Assembly: GCF_000027005.1 (NCBI RefSeq)
Contig: NC_012963.1
Span: 124,001-188,000, forward strand
Source of the DNA: Komagataella phaffii GS115
Taxonomy: Eukaryota; Ascomycota; Pichiomycetes; Pichiales; Pichiaceae
Direction: 5' to 3'
Length of the DNA: 64,000 nucleotides
The notes beneath the pieces are model-generated. The model was not told the origin of the DNA, made no database searches, and worked only from the letters and a program-made list of their open reading frames with translations. A program made the position numbers and the translations under genes. Position 1 is the stretch's first letter; each line of letters starts with the position of its first letter. Below, one piece after another: positions 28,732-38,734 of the stretch.

Positions 28732-29763
28732 TTAAGTCATGAAAAACACTAGCAAACCCTGAAACACAAATGAGTAAACAAACAAAAAATTTGTTCTGTA
28801 TTTTGTTTGAGAAATGTTGACCTGTTGAGCACGAATTCCCGTTGAAAGAACCACGTAACGCAACGAACGCATAAGGAAAAAGCCCAATGAGAAAGCAAAC
28901 ACAAAGTAAACAGAGTAATTAGCAGCTCTTGATTGTAGTGCAAATATGTTCTTGATCAACAATATCACGAGCACTGCCACGAATTTATATCCACTGTAAG
29001 CCACAAGATCCCAAAGTTTAGCATCAACACTCAGGATGTATATACAGAACTTCAACAACACGAGGTCTAAGAGTTGCAATGCCAAAGTTTTGGAAGCTGC
29101 ATAGCCTAATAATTCAGGATGAAAGTCTCCATGAATACCCGCAAAAACTGACCACACCAGAATATAAGACAGGAACGACATGAGAGGGATATATAAATCT
29201 GGAGCATTGATGTCTTCAGTAGCTGGGGCGTAAATCTCTTGCCCAGTAGAACCAGGGCCTCCAACTGGCGTAGCATTATGGTAAATTCTTGTCCATGTCT
29301 TAGTTCTATAGGGGAAAAGAATCAGACCCAGCTTGCGTACCACGTACGAGTTGGATACTTGAAAATAGTACTTAATATCCTGAGTGTGCATGATACTGTT
29401 AAAGTTTTGCTGCATATATTGTTGGGAGGCATTAAGGGCAGTTTGCGAGAATTGAAGGCCCATAGCAGATGATGGATCTTGGAAAAAGTTTTGGAACGGC
29501 TGCTGTTGGGCACCACCCTGAGGTGCAGTCTGAGGAAGTTGATGCTGTTGTTGCTGGTGCTGCTGTGGCTGTTGGGGAGGATATGTTTGTTGAGAGAATG
29601 GCTCGTTTTGATATTGTTGCTGGCTGACAGAAGGCTGATGAGAAGCATAATTCTGACCTACTGGTTGGGGTACCGAAGGTTGGTTATAGCCGTACTGACC
29701 ATAGGGGTTGCCATTGGCTTGTTTACCCTGATTACCTCGTGAACTGTCAAAGGCGTTGTACAT
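28732..29763 (-). CDS. YIF1: Golgi transport membrane protein Yif1
   Basis: Yif1 pairs with Yip1 in COPII vesicle budding and fusion between ER and Golgi. The 343-residue protein has a hydrophilic Pro/Gln-rich N-terminus (runs of Q encoded around 29541-29573) and the conserved SNSYVVRKLGLILFPYRTKTW preceding the membrane domain. DINAPDLYIPLMSFLSYIL then begins five hydrophobic helices that end FQGLLVFFMT. The S. cerevisiae protein is 314 residues; the difference is mostly the Gln-rich start. It is divergent from POL2, as YNL263C is from YNL262W. Confidence 0.95.
   Translation of the reverse strand: MYNAFDSSRGNQGKQANGNPYGQYGYNQPSVPQPVGQNYASHQPSVSQQQYQNEPFSQQTYPPQQPQQHQQQQHQLPQTAPQGGAQQQPFQNFFQDPSSAMGLQFSQTALNASQQYMQQNFNSIMHTQDIKYYFQVSNSYVVRKLGLILFPYRTKTWTRIYHNATPVGGPGSTGQEIYAPATEDINAPDLYIPLMSFLSYILVWSVFAGIHGDFHPELLGYAASKTLALQLLDLVLLKFCIYILSVDAKLWDLVAYSGYKFVAVLVILLIKNIFALQSRAANYSVYFVFAFSLGFFLMRSLRYVVLSTGIRAQQVNISQTKYRTNFLFVYSFVFQGLLVFFMT
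29541..29573 (-). repeat. Gln-coding trinucleotide-like tract in YIF1
   Basis: Imperfect CAG/CAA repeats encode QPQQHQQQQHQ in the cytosolic N-terminus. This is a slippage-prone tract likely to vary between strains. Confidence 0.6.
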
Positions 29764-29948
29764 TGTTTGCTAGTTAGAGCTGGGTTGTTTAGTCGTTGAA
29801 CCTAAGGTGAGGTGAGATAGGTCAAGTTCAACATCCAGTCAAGTATGCTCGACTGATGGAAAGGGTAATAACACGAATCAAGCTTCACAAATCGGGGTTT
29901 AATGAATTTAATCCAGATCTGTTCAAAGCGCGCCTGTCTTAGATAAAT

Positions 29949-29954
29949 ACGCGT
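29949..29954. promoter_or_regulatory. ACGCGT (MCB) element upstream of POL2
   Basis: A perfect MluI cell-cycle box lies 81 bp upstream of the POL2 ATG in the 271-bp YIF1-POL2 promoter. MBF drives S. cerevisiae replication genes, POL2 included, through this motif in late G1, so position and gene type both fit. Confidence 0.5.
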
Positions 29955-30034
29955 TAGAATTTATCTAGAAAGGTCAGACCTTCAGAAGGGCGTAATAAAA
30001 CCATCCAGGAAACCTAAGCCCACTTCTGCTATTA

Positions 30035-33000
30035 ATGTCTTCGAAGTCACAGTTCAAAGGGTCAACATCGGCTCGGTTCGTGAAAAATTCCGGCAACAAT
30101 TCTCAACCATATCAAAGGCGGTCAGAAGAAGAACTACTCTCTAATTTCAACAATGAAAATGCACATACAAAGCTTTCCCTGGTCCAAGAAGCTGACCAAA
30201 TTGACTCTGTATTTGGGTTTGACCGCTACGAAAGTGGTCCTAAGAAGGTAGGATGGCTGATCAACATGCATACCACAACTATCCCATCGGAAGACCTTCT
30301 GCAAGGTTACTCTGGAGTCGATTACTACTTCCTGGACGAAGAGGGCGGTGGCTTCAAAGTAACAAAACAATATGATCCCTACTTTTTTGTCATTTGTAAA
30401 AAATCATACGAATCTGAGGTAGAAGAGTACCTGAGGAAACAGTTAGAAGGATTGTTGAAAAAGGCTAGCCGTGTCGAGAAAGATGACTTATCACTACCCA
30501 ACCATTTAATAGGCTTGAAGAGAACATTGATTCAGCTTTCCTTTCACAATATTTCCAATCTTTTAGAGGCAAGAAGGATCATAGCTCCGATAGTGAAACA
30601 AAACCAATTATTTAAGGAACAAAGAGATGTATACAATTCTGATTTGAATTACAATCTGCTGAATGAGGAAGAAGATCTTGATTTCAACACAGAGTCCAAA
30701 TCAAAACCATTGGACATTGCACACTGTTTAGAAGATATCCGAGAGTACGACGTGCCGTACCATGTTCGGGTTTCTATTGATAATAATTATCGTATCGGAA
30801 AATGGTATACTTTGGAGGCCACCGACTCGGCCCAAGTCTCATTCACCGAAATGAAGGATAAAATTGCATTTGCGGACCCTGTTATTTTGGCGTTCGACAT
30901 TGAAACTACAAAGGCCCCTCTCAAATTTCCTGACAGTAGTATCGATCAAATTATGATGATTTCTTATATGATTGACGGGGAAGGGTTTCTAATCACTAAT
31001 AGGGAAATCATTAACGCTGAGATCGAAGATTTTGAATATACTCCCAAGCCAGAGTATCCCGGTCTTTTTACGATCTTCAACGAGCCAGATGAAAAAGCAT
31101 TGATTGAAAGATTTTTTGAGCATATCAGAGAAGTTAGACCCACTGTCATCGCCACGTTTAACGGTGACTTCTTTGATTGGCCTTTTGTGGAGAAAAGGGC
31201 TTTTTTTCATGGCATTGACATGTTTCGGGAGATTGGTTTTGCCAAGGATGTGGAAGATGAGTACAAGTCCAAGTACTGTGTCCATATGGACTGTTATAGA
31301 TGGGTCAAACGTGATTCCTATCTTCCCCAAGGTTCTCAAGGTCTAAAAGCCGTTACCACAGTAAAATTAGGTTATAACCCCACAGAATTAGACCCAGAAC
31401 TGATGACTCCATATGCTTACGAGAAACCTCAGCTATTAGCTGAATACTCAGTTTCTGATGCTGTGGCCACTTACTATCTTTATTACAAGTATGTGCATCC
31501 TTTTGTTTTTTCTCTCTGTACAATCATTCCTTTGAATCCAGATGAAGTTCTTAGAAAAGGAACTGGAACTTTATGTGAGATGTTATTAATGGTACAAGCT
31601 TATGAAAACAACATCCTATTACCCAATAAGCATACTGACCCACTTGAGCGCTTTTATGAAGGCCATCTGATAGAATCTGAAACTTATGTTGGAGGCCACG
31701 TTGAATCTTTAGAAGCTGGTGTGTTTAGATCAGACATTTCCACAGATTTTCGAATTGATCCCACTGCTATTGATGAGATCCTCTCAACATTGGACCAATC
31801 TTTGAAGTTCTCGATAGAAGTTGAATCCAAGAAACAACTGAAAGACATTACAAACTATGATGAAATTTATGATAAGATCAAGGGAGAGCTATTAGAATTA
31901 AAGAATAATCCTAAGAGACACGAAGCTCCGTTGATCTATCATGTTGATGTGGCATCAATGTACCCTAATATTATGACAACAAATAGGCTGCAACCTGATT
32001 CGATGAAGACTGATCAAGACTGTGCTGAGTGTGACTTCAACCGACCAGGTAAAACTTGCGATCGAAGGTTGTTATGGGCATGGAGGGGTGAGTTTTATCC
32101 CGCAGACTATAGTGAGTATAAGATGATCGAACATGCTTTATCTAACGATACATTTGCGCCAGATAAACCTTGGCTTCCCAGAAAAACTTTTGATCAACTT
32201 TCTCATATTCAAAGAGCTGCACTTGTTAAAAGCAATTTAAGTGAGTACTCAAGAAAAGTTTATCATAGAATCAAGCAGACGAAAACTATAGAGAAGGAGG
32301 CTATTGTCTGCCAACGGGAAAACCCTTTCTATGTCAATACAGTGCGATCATTTAGAGACAGAAGGTATGAGTTCAAAGGACTTGCCAAAGTTTGGAAGGG
32401 AAAAGCATCCAAAATACCAAAAGATGATAGACATAGTCTGGATGAGGCCAAGAAAATGATTGTTTTATATGATAGTTTACAATTGGCTCATAAAGTTATT
32501 CTTAATTCATTCTACGGGTATGTCATGAGAAAGGGATCCAGATGGTATTCCGTGGAAATGGCTGGAATTACCTGTCTGACTGGTGCCACTATTATTCAAT
32601 TAGCCAGATCGTTGGTTGAGCGCCTGGGTAGGCCTTTAGAACTTGATACTGACGGAATTTGGTGTATTCTTCCTTCATCGTTCCCAGAGGACTTTGATTT
32701 CAAAATGAAGGATGGTAAAACACTTACTGTTTCATATCCTTGTTCTATGTTGAACTTCTTGGTTCATGAAAAGTTCACGAACCACCAGTATCAAGAATTG
32801 GTTGATCCGGTCACTCACAAGTATAAAACTTACTCTGACAATTCTATCTTCTTTGAGTTAGATGGTCCCTATAAGGCCATGATCCTTCCTACTTCGAAAG
32901 AGGAAGGTAAGGGACTTAAAAAGCGTTATGCTGTGTTCAACTTTGACGGTTCATTGGCTGAGCTAAAAGGATTTGAGTTGAAAAGACGAGGTGAATTACA

Positions 33001-36000
33001 ACTAATCAAGAACTTTCAATCTGATATATTCAAACTTTTCCTACATGGAGACACTTTGGAAGGATGTTATCAAACCGTGGCTAATGTTGCTAATCGGTGG
33101 TTAGATGTGCTAGACTCCAAAGGTGTCAACGTCGAAGATGAAGATCTGATTGAACTGATTTGTGAGAACCGGAGCATGAGTAAAACCTTAGCTGAGTATG
33201 GAACTCAGAAATCCACATCAATTACTACTGCTCGAAGGTTAGGAGAGTTCCTAGGAGAGGAAATGGTCAAGGATAAAGGATTGGCTTGTAAATATGTTAT
33301 TGCTAACCGACCTCTCAATGCTCCAATCACTGAAAGAGCTGTACCGGTTACTATCTTTTCTTCTGATACCGAGATCAAAAAGAGATTCCTGAGAAGGTGG
33401 CTTGGGGATAACTCTTTGGACAATTTTGATCCAAGAACCATAATAGACTGGGAATATTACACAGAAAGGTTGGCCTCTGTTGTACAGAAAATTATTACTA
33501 TTCCGGCAGCTCTGCAGAATATTTCCAACCCTGTTCCTAGAATTGCCCACCCAGAATGGCTACAGAAAAAAGTTAACAGTCAAAACGACAGTAAGAAGCA
33601 AAGTAGTTTGGCTCAGTTTTTTGGAAAGACTACAAACTCCGACATAATGAAAGATATCTCAAACAGATTTAAGGACATCGAAGATTTTGGTGCGGATACT
33701 AATGGAATGTCTCGCAAGATGGGAAAAGTCACGTCCCGTAAGAGAAAGCAAAAGGAATTAGAGTCAAGAATTGCCGAAAAGGAGCAGAAACTGTTAGAAG
33801 AAGACTGTCCTAATGAATTGGTGGATTATGGCTCATTCTTGAAATATCAAAAGGCGAAGTGGAAACTTCAATCACAAAATAGGGAACGGAGAAGGAAGCT
33901 ATTCGGGGCTAGTGCCAATACCGCAACCCGAGGAACTATTGGTAATATTATGAGAAAGAAGGCTGAATCGTACGTTGGATCTAGTTGGCAAGTCTTGCAA
34001 TACAAACATGACTCAACTTGTAAGCCTGGAGAAGTTAAGGCGTTGGTGTTCATAGATGGAAGAGTACAAACATTCACCATTGCGGTTCCTAAAAAAGTAT
34101 TCCTGGGACTCAAAACGACTGATTTAGGATCACTAAGCATACCAGATGAATGTACTGTCGAACCGTCCACTAACCATCTCCCCAAGGGTGAAAAAGTTGA
34201 GAATCTCTTCAAGCTAACGATGTCGGAGGAGAAGTTTAACGCGGAACGAGGAAATTGCAATGGACTCTTTCAGCACGAAGATGTGAAATGTGTCTATGAA
34301 TCACAAATAGACTGTACTGAAAGAATAATTGTAGAGCTTGGAAATTCCGTCAAATTTCAAGAGAACCAAGTTGGGGCATTAGGGAAAGCACTGCAAAATG
34401 GGTTCAATCAAAACAACTTTACAACCTTACCTTCAGAAAGATATTTAAGTCATTTCAACTTGAATGTGACATACTTAATTCACATTGTTGCCAATGGATA
34501 TGAAGTGTTCTCTTTGTTCAAATCATGGGATCCAACGGTTTCTGTTCTTGTGTTGAAACCCAACATGGCAGCATCATCATTGCCACGAAACATGGAATCA
34601 GTATACCAAGATTATTATCGGTCTAAGAAAGAAAGGTTATCCCATACCATTATTCAGTATGACGAGCAATTATCCTTTGATGTCGTAGATTTCACAGATA
34701 AGAATAAATTACTTCGAAATTTAAATATCAAATGCGGTGAAGCCAACGAAGAGAAAAGCTCCAAATCGTTGATGGTGATCCAATCCAACCAATGTACTAA
34801 ACTGGTCAGGGCGTTGAAGAATTTGAATGAACAACCTGTCATTTCAATGAATTTGAGAGAATTGAATCTGTCACCATTATCATGGAAGAGTTCTGTCATC
34901 AACAAGATAATAAATCATTATCTATCTTTAGGAGCTGGGTTAAAGGATCTCATTTCTATGGCGAGGTATGGTAACATACCATTATGCAACTTGAATGTGG
35001 AGGATAAAAGTTATTTGATTGACATTCAGTATGCCAGGAAACTCATAGAGCTGGGTATAGTTCTATGGTGGTCTCCCAATCCTTTACCTGACCATGGTGG
35101 TTTCGAGCTAGATCAATCGATGGCTAACATAGAAAAGTCTCTGGAGTTTCCAACCATCAACAAACCTGAGATCTATGAGACTGTGTGTTTGGAACTCAAT
35201 TTGAGCAATTTAACAATCAATACAATTCTGACTTCAGCATTGATCAACGAAGCAGAAGGTTTAGAAATTGGAGATAATGAAAACACAACGTCTTTTGCAG
35301 AGGATATTTTTTCAACCCCTGCATTGCAGGCTCTTCGATTCTTGTTGAAGTCGTGGTGGGATGATGCTCTTAAGAATAATGTCGATGCCGACATTATGGT
35401 GTTCAATTTCATGTCGTGGGTAGAGAAAACGTCTTCATATCTGTACGATCCGTCTCTGCTTTATCATGTCTACAACCTTACCAAGAAGTCATTATTACAT
35501 TTACTAGGAGAATTCAAGAGATTGGGCTCCACTATTATTTTTGCTAACCGAAACAAGATAGTCCTAAAAACCTCCAAATTACTGGTTGAAAACTCCTATG
35601 CTTATGGTCAGTATATCATAAAAACTGTGCGTTCAAAATCAATGTTTAGCTACCTAGAGTTTCAAGTGGTGCGGTACTGGGATATGCTGATTTGGATGGA
35701 CCAATACAATTATGGAGGGAATGGCTGTGCTGAAATTACTTCCAACGAGAAACAAGATTTGGAACTTATCAATCATTGGCAACTACAACAGTTTTTACCT
35801 CCAGTGCTGCAACAAGAGTTTGAGGACTGGGTTGTGGTGATACTGGATTCATTCTTGAAGTGCAAGCAGCTTGATTTGAATGGATCACAATCTAATGGAA
35901 CCCCTCGGCAAACTCAAATACAGCACATTCTTAAAAAGCAAAATCAACAACAGTCACTTTCTACAGATTTCGTTTATGAGAAGCCAGAGAACAATATCAT

Positions 36001-36655
36001 TGATATGTTTGGTAACGTACTGGAGAAACGAATCATTACGCTCAAAGAACGCCAACTGCGAACATTGTTGAATCCAGCATTAAAAGCCGAGTATGAATTC
36101 CCAAAGCTTGCTGGTTCACAGTTGGACTTGTCAGATCCAACACTTGAATTTGTCAAATTCCTCTGTCATATTTTGTCACTTTCCAAAAGCCGAAACATTG
36201 AAGTGAGAGTTTTAAGACGAAATATTCTAAAACTTTTTGACGTTAAAGAATTCAGCGCTGAGGCAACTTTCAAGAATCCATCAGCTTCACTAAGGCTTTA
36301 CAATGTTCATTGTGAAATTTGCAATCACATAACAGACTTAGATCTATGCCGAGATACTGAGACTGAAATATTCAACTGTCAGAACTGTAAGAGACGGTTC
36401 AATAAGCTTGCATTAGAAGAGAGGCTGATCGCAGATGCTCATAAATTGCTGGTGCATTTTTATAACCAGGATCTGAAATGTAGCAAGTGCCACAAACTTC
36501 GAAGTTCTGAACTACAATTGTACTGTTCGTGCTCTGGGTCTTGGATTGGCACGGTTAATCGAGGTGACATTGTAAAGCGAATGAAAACTTTCCACACCGT
36601 TGCAAGATTCTACGACTTTAACATGTTAAAGGAAGTCACCACTACAGGAGAATAG
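30035..36655 (+). CDS. POL2: DNA polymerase epsilon catalytic subunit
   Basis: Pol2 is the leading-strand polymerase with 3'-5' proofreading and an S-phase checkpoint role. The 2206-residue protein (2222 in S. cerevisiae) is one uninterrupted exon. Exonuclease motif I FDIETTKAP places catalytic D288 and E290. Polymerase motif A is DVASMYPNIM from D638, motif B is KVILNSFYGYVMRKGSRWYS, and motif C is DTDG with D871 and D873. The cysteines DCAECDF, KTCDRR and IVCQRENPF correspond to the Fe-S site in the catalytic half. The inactive second polymerase repeat fills the middle. The C-terminus has two zinc modules, CEIC/CQNC and CSKC/CSCSGSW. It is followed by ORC5, as YNL262W-YNL261W. Confidence 0.98.
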   Translation: MSSKSQFKGSTSARFVKNSGNNSQPYQRRSEEELLSNFNNENAHTKLSLVQEADQIDSVFGFDRYESGPKKVGWLINMHTTTIPSEDLLQGYSGVDYYFLDEEGGGFKVTKQYDPYFFVICKKSYESEVEEYLRKQLEGLLKKASRVEKDDLSLPNHLIGLKRTLIQLSFHNISNLLEARRIIAPIVKQNQLFKEQRDVYNSDLNYNLLNEEEDLDFNTESKSKPLDIAHCLEDIREYDVPYHVRVSIDNNYRIGKWYTLEATDSAQVSFTEMKDKIAFADPVILAFDIETTKAPLKFPDSSIDQIMMISYMIDGEGFLITNREIINAEIEDFEYTPKPEYPGLFTIFNEPDEKALIERFFEHIREVRPTVIATFNGDFFDWPFVEKRAFFHGIDMFREIGFAKDVEDEYKSKYCVHMDCYRWVKRDSYLPQGSQGLKAVTTVKLGYNPTELDPELMTPYAYEKPQLLAEYSVSDAVATYYLYYKYVHPFVFSLCTIIPLNPDEVLRKGTGTLCEMLLMVQAYENNILLPNKHTDPLERFYEGHLIESETYVGGHVESLEAGVFRSDISTDFRIDPTAIDEILSTLDQSLKFSIEVESKKQLKDITNYDEIYDKIKGELLELKNNPKRHEAPLIYHVDVASMYPNIMTTNRLQPDSMKTDQDCAECDFNRPGKTCDRRLLWAWRGEFYPADYSEYKMIEHALSNDTFAPDKPWLPRKTFDQLSHIQRAALVKSNLSEYSRKVYHRIKQTKTIEKEAIVCQRENPFYVNTVRSFRDRRYEFKGLAKVWKGKASKIPKDDRHSLDEAKKMIVLYDSLQLAHKVILNSFYGYVMRKGSRWYSVEMAGITCLTGATIIQLARSLVERLGRPLELDTDGIWCILPSSFPEDFDFKMKDGKTLTVSYPCSMLNFLVHEKFTNHQYQELVDPVTHKYKTYSDNSIFFELDGPYKAMILPTSKEEGKGLKKRYAVFNFDGSLAELKGFELKRRGELQLIKNFQSDIFKLFLHGDTLEGCYQTVANVANRWLDVLDSKGVNVEDEDLIELICENRSMSKTLAEYGTQKSTSITTARRLGEFLGEEMVKDKGLACKYVIANRPLNAPITERAVPVTIFSSDTEIKKRFLRRWLGDNSLDNFDPRTIIDWEYYTERLASVVQKIITIPAALQNISNPVPRIAHPEWLQKKVNSQNDSKKQSSLAQFFGKTTNSDIMKDISNRFKDIEDFGADTNGMSRKMGKVTSRKRKQKELESRIAEKEQKLLEEDCPNELVDYGSFLKYQKAKWKLQSQNRERRRKLFGASANTATRGTIGNIMRKKAESYVGSSWQVLQYKHDSTCKPGEVKALVFIDGRVQTFTIAVPKKVFLGLKTTDLGSLSIPDECTVEPSTNHLPKGEKVENLFKLTMSEEKFNAERGNCNGLFQHEDVKCVYESQIDCTERIIVELGNSVKFQENQVGALGKALQNGFNQNNFTTLPSERYLSHFNLNVTYLIHIVANGYEVFSLFKSWDPTVSVLVLKPNMAASSLPRNMESVYQDYYRSKKERLSHTIIQYDEQLSFDVVDFTDKNKLLRNLNIKCGEANEEKSSKSLMVIQSNQCTKLVRALKNLNEQPVISMNLRELNLSPLSWKSSVINKIINHYLSLGAGLKDLISMARYGNIPLCNLNVEDKSYLIDIQYARKLIELGIVLWWSPNPLPDHGGFELDQSMANIEKSLEFPTINKPEIYETVCLELNLSNLTINTILTSALINEAEGLEIGDNENTTSFAEDIFSTPALQALRFLLKSWWDDALKNNVDADIMVFNFMSWVEKTSSYLYDPSLLYHVYNLTKKSLLHLLGEFKRLGSTIIFANRNKIVLKTSKLLVENSYAYGQYIIKTVRSKSMFSYLEFQVVRYWDMLIWMDQYNYGGNGCAEITSNEKQDLELINHWQLQQFLPPVLQQEFEDWVVVILDSFLKCKQLDLNGSQSNGTPRQTQIQHILKKQNQQQSLSTDFVYEKPENNIIDMFGNVLEKRIITLKERQLRTLLNPALKAEYEFPKLAGSQLDLSDPTLEFVKFLCHILSLSKSRNIEVRVLRRNILKLFDVKEFSAEATFKNPSASLRLYNVHCEICNHITDLDLCRDTETEIFNCQNCKRRFNKLALEERLIADAHKLLVHFYNQDLKCSKCHKLRSSELQLYCSCSGSWIGTVNRGDIVKRMKTFHTVARFYDFNMLKEVTTTGE

Positions 36656-36809
36656 CTAAGCAAATAGAACTGTGTAATATAGAGAAATTGAAACAAAAAT
36701 CAAACCATGAAAGAGTAGCTCATGTGAACCTCCGACCTTGTTGAATTTCTTCCTAGATTGACGCGATCGCTGGCCTTGATTCTCATCGCTCTTGAACATT
36801 TCAACTTCC

Positions 36810-38201
36810 ATGTTTAGAGACCCTCAATGGCAGCTACTAAAGTGCTTTTTAGGCGATGATGTTTCGTTTAACAATGTCATACTACAAGGCGGAAGCGGTG
36901 TCGGTAAATCTTTTCTTCTAAACAAATTTTTGGAGACAAAAGCAGATTCCATAATAATTCAAATAGACTGTGAAACATGTTTGTCCACTGAAATGATAAT
37001 GCAGAGAATCCTCAATTGTATATACGAATTGGACTTTGACTTTAAAGGCAAATACACGGCAGGAGAAGTGCGGCAGACGAACCCAGCTTCCACTTGCCAT
37101 GACATCAACAGTTTCATTGACACAATTGTCCAGGTAATTGAGAACGGATTACATAAGCCAATATTTATTATCCTGGAGAAGTTAGATGAATGTTTGGAAG
37201 ATACAGAGAGTTTTCTGTTGGCTTTGACTAAAGAAGCAGAAGTGGATGAATGCTTGAACAGCGTTCACTTTGTGGAGGTTATAAGTACCTTAATTCCAGA
37301 AAAACTGGCGACCATTGGGATTCCTACAATTTACTTTCCTAATTATACTCTTGAAGAGACTAAAGAGATTTTGAAAATAATGAAACAAACCACGCTAGAA
37401 AATCAACTATTACAAGAATCAAAAGCTAAACTAGAGAAGAACGCTCCAATTGATGAACAAGTGAAAAATTTCACCGACGAACAACTAGTGTCCACAACAA
37501 TACTTAAATCACAGCAACAATTCATAACAACGTTCCTTGGCATAGTAGTAGATTCATTCTATTTCGTACTCGCATCTGACCTCAAAGAGCTGGAGAAAAT
37601 TGTTGATAAAATATGGGTGCAATTCAAAGGTCCATTGATTGAGACTAACGGGAGAATAGTGATGGGGAAGAGTGATGCTATATCAGTGTTCAGACAGTTT
37701 AAATCTTTATTTCGACCTGAGTATGCCATTCCTTGCAGTGTTTTGAATGAAGAAGAGGGAAAAGCTCTGTTAGATGACGATTTATTTAATCTGTCACTTT
37801 ATGACAAGTACATCCTGCTGGCATCGTATTTGGCGTCGTTTAACGATCCACGGAATGACTTGATCTTTTTCTCAAAGTTCAGAGACGCACGTTTTGATAA
37901 ACGTAAAAAGCCCATGTTGAAAAAGAAATCTGTAAAGACGTTGACCCCAAATGCTTTTAGTTTGGAGAGATTGTTGGCGATCTTGCATGCCATTTATGAA
38001 TCAGAAGTTGAACTTCAAACCGACGTGGATCTTTTAAAATCTTTAGCAACTCTAGCATCTCAAGACATGATCCTAAAGTCGAGTAATGATGTCTTAGATG
38101 GAAATACAAGGTGGAAATGTAATGTTAGTTGGGACATCATCAAAAGCATAGCCAAGAGCGTGAACTTTGATATAAGTGTGTATCTCCAAAGTGAATACTA
38201 A
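36810..38201 (+). CDS. ORC5: origin recognition complex subunit 5
   Basis: Orc5 is an AAA+ subunit of the six-protein ORC that marks replication origins. The start is the ATG at 36810 (MFRDPQWQLLKCFL); the longer frame begins with TTG only. The 463-residue protein (479 in S. cerevisiae) has Walker A GGSGVGKS at residues 27-34 and a Walker B-like FIILEKLDE. The conserved C-terminal block contains LSLYDKYILLASYLASFNDPR, FSKFRDAR, KRKKPMLKKK and FSLERLLAILHAIYESE, and it ends RWKCNVSWDIIKSIAKSVNFDIS. Its stop is 5 bp from the LTO1 stop on the other strand. Gene order POL2-ORC5-LTO1 is the same as YNL262W-YNL261W-YNL260C. Confidence 0.94.
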   Translation: MFRDPQWQLLKCFLGDDVSFNNVILQGGSGVGKSFLLNKFLETKADSIIIQIDCETCLSTEMIMQRILNCIYELDFDFKGKYTAGEVRQTNPASTCHDINSFIDTIVQVIENGLHKPIFIILEKLDECLEDTESFLLALTKEAEVDECLNSVHFVEVISTLIPEKLATIGIPTIYFPNYTLEETKEILKIMKQTTLENQLLQESKAKLEKNAPIDEQVKNFTDEQLVSTTILKSQQQFITTFLGIVVDSFYFVLASDLKELEKIVDKIWVQFKGPLIETNGRIVMGKSDAISVFRQFKSLFRPEYAIPCSVLNEEEGKALLDDDLFNLSLYDKYILLASYLASFNDPRNDLIFFSKFRDARFDKRKKPMLKKKSVKTLTPNAFSLERLLAILHAIYESEVELQTDVDLLKSLATLASQDMILKSSNDVLDGNTRWKCNVSWDIIKSIAKSVNFDISVYLQSEY

Positions 38202-38206
38202 AATGT

Positions 38207-38644
38207 TTACCAAGCATCTTCCAAAATCTCACCAGGAATTTTTCCTGTAATATCCAAGCACAAATTTTCCATCTGACTCAGAGAAGTTTTATGTTGCATT
38301 TGATTGCAAATAACCCGCAGTTTATTACGACATTTTTTAAGAGCGGATTCAAGGAGTTCATGGTCAGCATCAGAGTTAGAAGTGTGATCTTGTAAAGGCT
38401 CTAAAATACTTTCGATCTGAAGAGCGTTTTCTTTCACTTTGACGTTCTCTTGGTCTGAAGCTAATATGTTCTTGGTGAACCCTTGGATGAAACCTAGAAA
38501 TACGAATTTCTGGAAGCCTGTTTGAACTCCATATTCTTTACCCTCTTTAAAGTGTGTTTCCACACCTTTCTGGTATCCTTCATTGTATCCATCCTGGTAA
38601 AATTGTTGTTCCAAGGAGAGAACACTCTCAAACGGGTCATCCAT
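38207..38644 (-). CDS. LTO1: Lto1, adaptor for Rli1 iron-sulfur cluster delivery
   Basis: Lto1 with Yae1 recruits the cytosolic iron-sulfur assembly complex to the ABC protein Rli1, which is needed for ribosome recycling and biogenesis. The 145-residue protein has the deca-GX3 pattern DGYNEGYQKGVETHFKEG followed by KEYGVQTGF near the N-terminus. It ends in a C-terminal tryptophan (EDAW), the known CIA-recognition end of this family. The start region DPFESVLSLEQQFYQDGYNEG is typical. It converges on ORC5 with 5 bp between stops and is divergent from LIN1 across only 90 bp. Confidence 0.92.
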   Translation of the reverse strand: MDDPFESVLSLEQQFYQDGYNEGYQKGVETHFKEGKEYGVQTGFQKFVFLGFIQGFTKNILASDQENVKVKENALQIESILEPLQDHTSNSDADHELLESALKKCRNKLRVICNQMQHKTSLSQMENLCLDITGKIPGEILEDAW

Positions 38645-38734
38645 GGTGAAGTTAATTGTAGTTCCTTCCCTCCTCGAAGGGACATGGTATCTCTTTCGAG
38701 GGTGCCTCAGATATTTCTTCCTTCCAACATCTAG

